This document shows, piece by piece, positions 60,700-64,000 of a DNA stretch of 64,000 bases. The notes under the pieces were generated by a model that saw only the letters and a program-made list of their open reading frames with translations, made no database searches and was not told the DNA's origin. A program made the position numbers and the translations under genes. Numbering within the stretch: the first letter of the stretch is position 1; every line of letters starts with the position of its first letter. This DNA is from Nocardioides sp. NBC_00368 (lineage in GTDB: Bacteria > Actinomycetota > Actinomycetes > Propionibacteriales > Nocardioidaceae). Location of the stretch: positions 3,226,501-3,290,500 of the forward strand of contig NZ_CP107970.1 in the NCBI RefSeq assembly GCF_036090055.1. Reading direction: 5' to 3'.

Positions 60700-62754
60700 A
60701 TGGCTGCTGGAACCCACTACCTGCCCGGCCTCACCCCGACCAACGAGGCACCGGTCCAGAAATCCGACGACGCCGCGGGCTACTACGTGCTCGGCGACAA
60801 GCTCGTCGACCCGAAGGCTCCGACCGGTCCGATCGAGGAGCGCTGGACGACCCGCAAGTTCGAGAACCGCCTGGTCAACCCGGCCAACCGCCGCAAGCTG
60901 TCGATCATCATCGTCGGCACCGGCCTGGCCGGCGGCGCCGCCGCCGCGACGCTCGGCGAGGCCGGCTACAACGTGAAGTCGTTCTGCTACCAGGACTCCC
61001 CTCGTCGCGCCCACTCGATCGCCGCCCAGGGCGGCATCAACGCCGCCAAGAACTACAAGGGCGACGGCGACTCGGCCTACCGGCTCTTCTACGACACGGT
61101 CAAGGGCGGCGACTACCGCGCCCGCGAGTCCAACGTCTACCGCCTCGCCGAGGAGTCGGTGAACATCATCGACCAGTGCGTCGCGCAGGGCGTTCCGTTC
61201 GCCCGCGAGTACGGCGGTCTGCTCGACAACCGCTCCTTCGGCGGCGTGCAGGTGTCGCGTACGTTCTACGCCCGCGGCCAGACGGGGCAGCAGCTCCTCA
61301 TCGGCGCCTACCAGGCCATGGAGCGCCAGGTCGCGGCCGGCACGGTGGAGCAGTTCACGCGTCACGAGATGCTCGAGCTGATCGTCGCCGACGGCAAGGC
61401 CCGCGGCATCATCGCCCGTGACATGGTCACCGGCGAGATCGAGACCCACCTGGCCGATGTCGTCGTGCTCGCCACCGGCGGCTACGGCAACGTCTTCTAC
61501 CTCTCGACCAACGCGATGGGGTCCAACGTCACCGCCACGTGGCGTGCGCACCGCAAGGGCGCCTACATGGCCAACCCCTGCTACACGCAGATCCACCCGA
61601 CCTGCATCCCGGTGACCGGCGCCCACCAGTCGAAGCTGACCCTGATGTCGGAGTCGCTGCGTAACGACGGCCGCATCTGGGTGCCCAAGAACGCCGAGGA
61701 CTGCGCCAAGGACCCGCGCGACATCCCCGAGGAGGACCGCGACTACTTCCTGGAGCGGATCTACCCCTCCTTCGGAAACCTGGTCCCCCGCGACATCGCC
61801 TCGCGTGCCGCGAAGTACATGTGTGACGAGGGTCGCGGTGTCGGTCCGGAGGTCGAGGAGACCCAGCCCGACGGCTCGGTGAAGAAGTTCCGCCGCGGCG
61901 TCTACCTCGACCTGGGTGCCGCGATCGAGCGCCTCGGCAAGGCCGCCATCGAGGAGAAGTACGACAACCTCCTCGACATGTACGAGCGGATCACGGGTGA
62001 GAACCCCTACGAGCTGCCGATGCGCATCTACCCCGCCGTCCACTACGTCATGGGTGGCCTGTGGGTCGACTACGAGCTCTCGACCAACATCGAGGGTCTC
62101 TACTGCACCGGTGAGGCCAACTTCTCCGACCACGGCGCGAACCGCCTCGGTGCCTCGGCGCTGATGCAGGGTCTTGCCGACGGCTACTTCGTGCTGCCGA
62201 ACACGATCCGCGAGTACCTCGCCGACGGCCCGTTCGAGCCGATCTCCGAGGACCACCCGGCGGTCGTCGAGGCGAAGCAGTCGGTCCAGGAGCGGATCGA
62301 CAAGTTCATGTCGATCAACGGCACCCGCTCGGTCGAGTCGATCCACAAGGAGCTCGGCCTGATCATGTGGGAGTACTGCGGCATGGAGCGGACCGAGGAG
62401 GGCCTCAAGAAGGCCATCGGCCTGATCCGTGAGCTCAAGAAGGAGTTCTGGACCAACGTCAAGGTCCTCGGCTCGGCCGACTCCCTCAACCAGGACCTCG
62501 AGAAGGCCGGCCGTGTCGCCGACTTCATCGAGCTCGGTGAGCTGATGTGCATCGACGCGCTCAACCGGCGCGAGTCCTGCGGCGGCCACTTCCGCGCCGA
62601 GTCCCAGACCGAGGACGGCGAGGCGCTGCGTCACGACGACGAGTTCGCCTACGTCGCCGCCTGGGAGTTCGGTGGCGAGGACGGCGCCCCGATCCTCCAC
62701 AAGGAGGACCTGATCTACACCGCCATCGAGATGAAGCAGAGGTCGTACAAGTAA
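60700..62754 (+). CDS. sdhA: Succinate dehydrogenase flavoprotein subunit
   Basis: 684 residues. FAD motif IIIVGTGLAGGAAAATLGEAG near residue 68 (in-family position). RRAHSIAAQGGINAAKNY includes the His (about 105) that binds FAD covalently. MGGLWVDYELSTNIEGLYCTGE and NRLGASALMQGL contribute substrate-binding residues. The enzyme oxidises succinate to fumarate. The length and the b558-type SdhC partner fit the long actinobacterial type. It starts 13 bases after sdhC and its stop overlaps the sdhB ATG by one base (TAATG). Confidence 0.97.
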   Translation: MAAGTHYLPGLTPTNEAPVQKSDDAAGYYVLGDKLVDPKAPTGPIEERWTTRKFENRLVNPANRRKLSIIIVGTGLAGGAAAATLGEAGYNVKSFCYQDSPRRAHSIAAQGGINAAKNYKGDGDSAYRLFYDTVKGGDYRARESNVYRLAEESVNIIDQCVAQGVPFAREYGGLLDNRSFGGVQVSRTFYARGQTGQQLLIGAYQAMERQVAAGTVEQFTRHEMLELIVADGKARGIIARDMVTGEIETHLADVVVLATGGYGNVFYLSTNAMGSNVTATWRAHRKGAYMANPCYTQIHPTCIPVTGAHQSKLTLMSESLRNDGRIWVPKNAEDCAKDPRDIPEEDRDYFLERIYPSFGNLVPRDIASRAAKYMCDEGRGVGPEVEETQPDGSVKKFRRGVYLDLGAAIERLGKAAIEEKYDNLLDMYERITGENPYELPMRIYPAVHYVMGGLWVDYELSTNIEGLYCTGEANFSDHGANRLGASALMQGLADGYFVLPNTIREYLADGPFEPISEDHPAVVEAKQSVQERIDKFMSINGTRSVESIHKELGLIMWEYCGMERTEEGLKKAIGLIRELKKEFWTNVKVLGSADSLNQDLEKAGRVADFIELGELMCIDALNRRESCGGHFRAESQTEDGEALRHDDEFAYVAAWEFGGEDGAPILHKEDLIYTAIEMKQRSYK

Positions 62755-63494
62755 TGAAGCTCACGCTCAAGATCTGGCGGCAGGCCAACGCGTCCGACAA
62801 GGGTGCGCTCAAGACGTACGAGCTGGACGGCGTCTCGCAGGACATGTCCTTCCTCGAGATGCTCGACCTGCTCAACGAGCAGCTCCTGCAGAACGACGAG
62901 GAGCCGGTCGCGTTCGACTCGGACTGTCGTGAGGGCATCTGCGGCATGTGTTCGCTGATGATCAACGGCCAGGCGCACGGCCCGGAGGTCACCACGACCT
63001 GCCAGCTGCACATGCGCTCGTTCAACGACGGTGACACCATCACCATCGAGCCGTGGCGAGCCGCGTCGTTCCCGATCGTCAAGGACCTGATCGTCGACCG
63101 CTCCGCGTTCGACCGGATCATCCAGAACGGTGGCTACATCTCGGCCAACACCGGCTCGGCCCCCGAGGCCAACTCGGTGCCGGCTCCGCGCGACAAGGCC
63201 ATGCGGGCGTTCAACACCGCCACCTGCATCGGCTGCGGCGCCTGCGTCGCCGCCTGCCCCAACGGCTCGGCGTCGCTGTTCCTCGGCGCGAAGATCACCC
63301 ACCTCGGTGAGCTGCCGCAGGGTCAGCCGGAGCGCTACTCCCGCGTGCAGTCCATGGTCGGCCAGCACGACGCCGAGGGTTTCGGTGGCTGCACCAACAT
63401 CGGTGAGTGCGCCGCCGCGTGCCCCAAGGAGATTCCGCTCGACGTGATCTCCCAGCTCAACAAGGACCTGCGCAAGTCGCTGATCCTCGGCTGA
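62754..63494 (+). CDS. sdhB: Succinate dehydrogenase iron-sulfur subunit
   Basis: 246 residues from ATG 62754. The 2Fe-2S ligands are in CREGICGMCS and a later Cys (TTCQLHM). The C-terminal clusters are CIGCGACVAACP and CTNIGECAAACPKEIP. It carries electrons from the flavin to the haem subunit. The longer upstream reading is another frame of sdhA. The operon ends about 35 bases before the IS30 end, with no strong terminator seen. Confidence 0.97.
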   Translation: MKLTLKIWRQANASDKGALKTYELDGVSQDMSFLEMLDLLNEQLLQNDEEPVAFDSDCREGICGMCSLMINGQAHGPEVTTTCQLHMRSFNDGDTITIEPWRAASFPIVKDLIVDRSAFDRIIQNGGYISANTGSAPEANSVPAPRDKAMRAFNTATCIGCGACVAACPNGSASLFLGAKITHLGELPQGQPERYSRVQSMVGQHDAEGFGGCTNIGECAAACPKEIPLDVISQLNKDLRKSLILG

Positions 63495-63527
63495 CCAATC
63501 TGGTTCACGAAGGGCCGTCCTCCCTCG

Positions 63528-63553
63528 GCGGATTCTAGGGGTCCTTGCAACAC
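63528..63553. repeat. Terminal inverted repeat of the IS30-family element (one copy visible)
   Basis: GATTC, then GGTC and TTGCAACA, line up in order and spacing with the IS30 end. The partner copy is outside the window. Confidence 0.55.
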
Positions 63554-63561
63554 CTGATGAC

Positions 63562-64000
63562 CTAAGTGGCTGTCAGTAGATCACGCAGACGCTCGGCTGG
63601 GGTATCCCAGTCGAGCGTTTTGCGTGGTCGGGCGTTGAGTTCCTGGGCGACGTGCTCGAGGTCTTCGGCCCCGTGGATGGATAGGTCGGTGCCCTTGGGA
63701 AAGTACTGACGTAGCAGGCCGTTGGTGTTCTCGTTCGACCCGCGCTGCCACGGCGAGTGGGGGTCGCAGAAGTAGACCGGTACGTTCGTGGCGACCGTGA
63801 ACTGTTTGTGGGCGGCCATCTCGCAGCCTTGGTCCCAGGTCAACGAGCCACGCAGGTGGGCGGGAAGCGACCCGATCAACGGAACCAGCACGTCACGGAC
63901 TTCCTCGGCGGTGTGCCCGCCCGGGAGGTGTCCGAGCATCACGTATCGGGTGCTGCGCTCGACCAGGGTCACGATCGCGGACTCGCTGCGGGTGCCGACG
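63562..64000 (-). CDS. IS30-family transposase, C-terminal part (5' end outside the window)
   Basis: About 146 codons are present, ending in TAG. The reading VTLVERSTRYVMLGHLPGGH is the conserved IS30 start of the DDE core; LTWDQGCEMAAHKQF has the second Asp and SNENTNGLLRQYFPKGTDLS the Glu, 33 residues apart. RPRKTLDWDTPAERL is the standard IS30 C-terminus. The first Asp and the HTH are out of view. It lies opposite to sdhB, so the element points toward sdhCAB. Confidence 0.92.
   Translation of the reverse strand, partial: VGTRSESAIVTLVERSTRYVMLGHLPGGHTAEEVRDVLVPLIGSLPAHLRGSLTWDQGCEMAAHKQFTVATNVPVYFCDPHSPWQRGSNENTNGLLRQYFPKGTDLSIHGAEDLEHVAQELNARPRKTLDWDTPAERLRDLLTAT

Larger units (their letters stand above)
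63528..64000 (-). mobile_element. IS30-family insertion sequence (one end)
   Basis: The 3' part of an IS30 transposase and its terminal repeat are present; the rest is beyond the window. GGCGGATTCTAGGGG at 63527-63541 and TCCTTGCAACAC after it resemble the IS30 terminal repeat TGTAGATTCAATTGGTC... over about 23 bases (16 matches). The exact outer boundary and target duplication cannot be set from one end. Confidence 0.7.

Overview
The window comes from a high-G+C Gram-positive (actinobacterial) chromosome. The evidence is very strong G/C bias at third codon positions, many GTG and some TTG starts, many genes with a -10-like hexamer placed 6-7 nt before the start codon (leaderless mRNAs), an F420-dependent LLM oxidoreductase, an actinobacterial-type sdhCAB, and Tat/lipoprotein substrate-binding proteins. 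A Nocardioides-like member of the Propionibacteriales is plausible, but that is inference. Almost all of the window is ordinary chromosomal metabolism. The only mobile DNA seen is one end of an IS30-family element at the right edge. No tRNA, rRNA or CRISPR array was seen.

Layout. 1-5.5 kb: the 5' end of an acyl-CoA dehydrogenase gene, then a sugar ABC transporter operon (SIS protein, binding protein, two permeases) divergent from an N-acetylglucosamine-kinase-like gene. 5.6-7.4 kb: biotin-dependent acyl-CoA carboxylase alpha subunit. 7.5-15.2 kb: TetR with a divergent NAD-binding epimerase, 3-hydroxybutyrate dehydrogenase with an MHS-type transporter and divergent LysR, an atypical two-component system, and a secreted protein of unknown function. 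15.3-24.5 kb: pyruvate carboxylase, an Erm-type 23S rRNA methyltransferase with a probable inducible leader peptide, two pyridine-nucleotide disulfide oxidoreductases (one quinone-reductase type, one true E3), DinB-fold protein, TetR and a GGCT-fold protein. 24.5-39 kb: a nucleoside uptake and salvage region (punA, phosphosugar mutase, deoC, uridine-kinase-like, add, deoA, cdd and a BMP-type nucleoside ABC transporter), interrupted by a PH-domain membrane protein, a MaoC hydratase and an LD-carboxypeptidase. 39-48.8 kb: M20 peptidase, meaB, SDR, a frameshifted LLM oxidoreductase, a membrane Ser/Thr kinase and mutB/mutA. 48.8-58.6 kb: small membrane protein, AbiEi/DUF559 protein, then a secreted phosphoesterase/sulfatase locus with HupE and a GntR regulator. 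58.7-63.5 kb: glycosyltransferase and sdhCAB, with an iron-box-like site ahead of sdhC. 63.5-64 kb: IS30-family end.

How the parts fit. Acyl-CoA carboxylase, methylmalonyl-CoA mutase with MeaB, pyruvate carboxylase and succinate dehydrogenase connect propionyl-CoA and pyruvate to the TCA cycle. The nucleoside genes form a route from imported nucleosides to ribose/deoxyribose phosphates. Of particular interest are the erm leader and attenuator (19551-19714), the iron box read through the last codons of the glycosyltransferase ahead of sdhC, the frameshift in the LLM gene, and the dre-like palindrome ahead of the phosphoesterase operon. Convergent gene ends repeatedly carry very long perfect hairpins. 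No stretch longer than 300 bases lacks a gene; the largest gap, upstream of erm, holds the leader and a 28-bp-arm hairpin.
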